Of a stretch of 64,000 nucleotides of DNA, positions 63,160 to 64,000 are shown piece by piece. The first letter of the stretch is position 1; each line of letters opens with the position of its first letter. The position numbers and the translations under genes are program-made. Under the pieces are notes generated by a model. That model did not search any database. It saw only the letters and a list, made by a program, of their open reading frames with translations, and had not been told where the DNA came from. The DNA comes from Pseudomonas sp. HN11 (lineage in GTDB: Bacteria; Pseudomonadota; Gammaproteobacteria; Pseudomonadales; Pseudomonadaceae). Where the stretch lies: the NCBI RefSeq assembly GCF_021390155.1, contig NZ_CP089985.1:3607001-3671000 (forward strand), in the 5' to 3' direction.

Positions 63160-63245
63160 TCAGAAACACAAAAGCCCCGCATTCGCGGGGCTTTTGTTTG
63201 AATCTTGGCGGGAAACCAGGGATTCGAACCCTGGAGACGCTATTA
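63160..63245. repeat. Direct repeat, proximal copy (tRNA-Ser 3' part plus terminator)
   Basis: Partner of 61988-62073. It covers the last ~41 bp of the intact tRNA-Ser gene and its downstream terminator. The two copies enclose about 1.09 kb. Confidence 0.8.
63167..63196 (-). terminator. Terminator of tRNA-Ser
   Basis: ACAAAAGCCCCGC (63167-63179) pairs with GCGGGGCTTTTGT (63184-63196), a perfect 13-bp stem with a four-base loop, nine bases beyond the tRNA 3' end. Confidence 0.85.
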
Positions 63246-63295
63246 ACGTCCGCCGGTTTTCAAGACCGGTGCATTCAACCACTCTGCCAATTTCC
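63205..63295 (-). tRNA. tRNA-Ser (anticodon TGA)
   Basis: On the minus strand the sequence starts GGGAAATTGGCAGAGTGG, has the anticodon loop CTTGAAA (anticodon TGA, 63261-63259), a long variable arm, the T loop GGTTCGAATCC and an encoded CCA at 63205. Length 91 nt, right for class II serine tRNAs; reads UCA codons. Confidence 0.97.
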
Positions 63296-63448
63296 CTTGT
63301 GCATCACAGGATTATAGTAGCCTATCCCGTCTCAGCGGGCGCCATAATACCCGAATGAAACACACTGTCAAACTCTCGCCATCGCTTGTTACAGAGCGTC
63401 TGTTATGATCTTTGCGACTGAACGTTTCAAAACCGAAGGAGTGTCGCC

Positions 63449-64000
63449 ATGCGCGAACAGAATTACGCAGTGAATGGCAACGCGCAGGCTGAGCAGCTTG
63501 AAGTCAGCCGCGTGTTGCGCAACACCTATGGCTTGCTCGCCCTTACCCTCGCATTCAGCGGCGTGATGGCGTTCGTGGCCCAACAGATGCGCATCGGCTA
63601 CCCGAATATCTTTGTTGTGTTGATCGGCTTCTATGGTCTGTTCTTCCTGACCAACAAGCTGCGCGACTCGGCCTGGGGCCTGGTGTCGGCATTTGCCTTG
63701 ACCGGTTTCATGGGCTTTATCCTCGGCCCGATCCTCAACCGTTACCTCGGCATGGCCGGCGGCGCGGAAGTGGTCAGCTCGGCGTTTGCCATGACGGCCC
63801 TGGTGTTTGGTGGTCTATCGGCGTACGTGCTGATCACCCGTAAGGACATGAGCTTCCTCGGTGGTTTCATCACCGCAGGCTTCTTCGTGTTGCTGGCGGC
63901 GGTGGTTGCAGGCATGTTCTTCCATATCAGCGGCCTGCAACTGGCGATCAGCGCAGGCTTCGTGCTGTTCTCCTCGGTGTGCATCCTGTTCCAGACCAGC
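63449..64000 (+). CDS. Bax inhibitor-1/YccA-like membrane protein, 5' part
   Basis: ATG 63449 lies eight bases after GAAGGAG; the frame runs off the window after 184 residues. The sequence opens MREQNYAVNGNAQAEQLEVS and continues with VLRNTYGLLALTLAFSGVMA and alternating hydrophobic segments (six visible), with GFMGFILGPILNRYL as the family's conserved region. YccA interacts with the FtsH protease in E. coli. It is divergent from tRNA-Ser. Confidence 0.9.
   Translation, partial: MREQNYAVNGNAQAEQLEVSRVLRNTYGLLALTLAFSGVMAFVAQQMRIGYPNIFVVLIGFYGLFFLTNKLRDSAWGLVSAFALTGFMGFILGPILNRYLGMAGGAEVVSSAFAMTALVFGGLSAYVLITRKDMSFLGGFITAGFFVLLAAVVAGMFFHISGLQLAISAGFVLFSSVCILFQTS

Overview
The window reads as a chromosomal segment of a Pseudomonas of the fluorescens type. 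The evidence is high-GC coding sequence, REP-type stem-loops with a TGTGGGAGC arm, familiar Pseudomonas neighbourhoods (tRNA-Ser next to a Bax-inhibitor/YccA-like gene), and a catabolic style built on ABC transporters, IclR/AraC/SorC regulators and sigma-54 activators. No ribosomal RNA, CRISPR array or replication origin was seen.

Layout. 1-5403: end of a carboxynorspermidine synthase-like gene, then an IclR regulator divergent from a polar amino-acid ABC importer plus FAD amine oxidase operon. 5478-10340: a stand-alone adenylation-thiolation-reductase (NRPS-like) enzyme, a glutaminase and small membrane/lipoprotein genes. 10404-16750: an AraC regulator, the wreck of a sulfonate ABC operon (Tat signal of a binding protein fused out of frame to an ATPase tail), an LLM flavin monooxygenase and two divergent sulfonate-binding proteins, then an IS110-family element inserted in the stem-loop of a REP-type terminator. 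16752-28462: a sugar or polyol catabolic locus with FGGY kinase, split transketolase, RbsABC-type importer, two polyol-type SDR dehydrogenases, SorC regulator, transaldolase and a GlxA-type regulator. 28739-32734: a FixL/FixJ-like pair, a lone receiver and an NDH-2-like oxidoreductase. 32808-40146: aquaporin, exporters, regulators and orphan genes. 40233-46570: a YbdK-type ligase, a methyltransferase and a heme-oxygenase-like diiron protein on the minus strand, facing a 43-residue acidic peptide, a YcaO protein and a second methyltransferase on the plus strand: a candidate RiPP locus of unassigned class. 46803-54784: a GlpSTPQUV-type glycerol ABC importer with a clear sigma-54 promoter, a TGAACA repeat array and a divergent sigma-54 activator. 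54781-58802: a FecR/FecI pair downstream of a TonB-dependent receptor that lacks a signalling domain. 58937-61746: small lipoproteins and membrane proteins. 61988-63295: a small degenerate element bounded by tRNA-Ser and a diverged copy of its 3' end. 63449-64000: start of a YccA-like membrane protein.

The most interesting items are the YcaO locus, the IS110 left end (which folds into two loops with guide-like matches to its own REP target and donor end), the polyol/split-transketolase locus with paired operators, and the sigma-54 control region of the glycerol importer. All functional assignments come from reading translated sequence and motifs; no database search was run.
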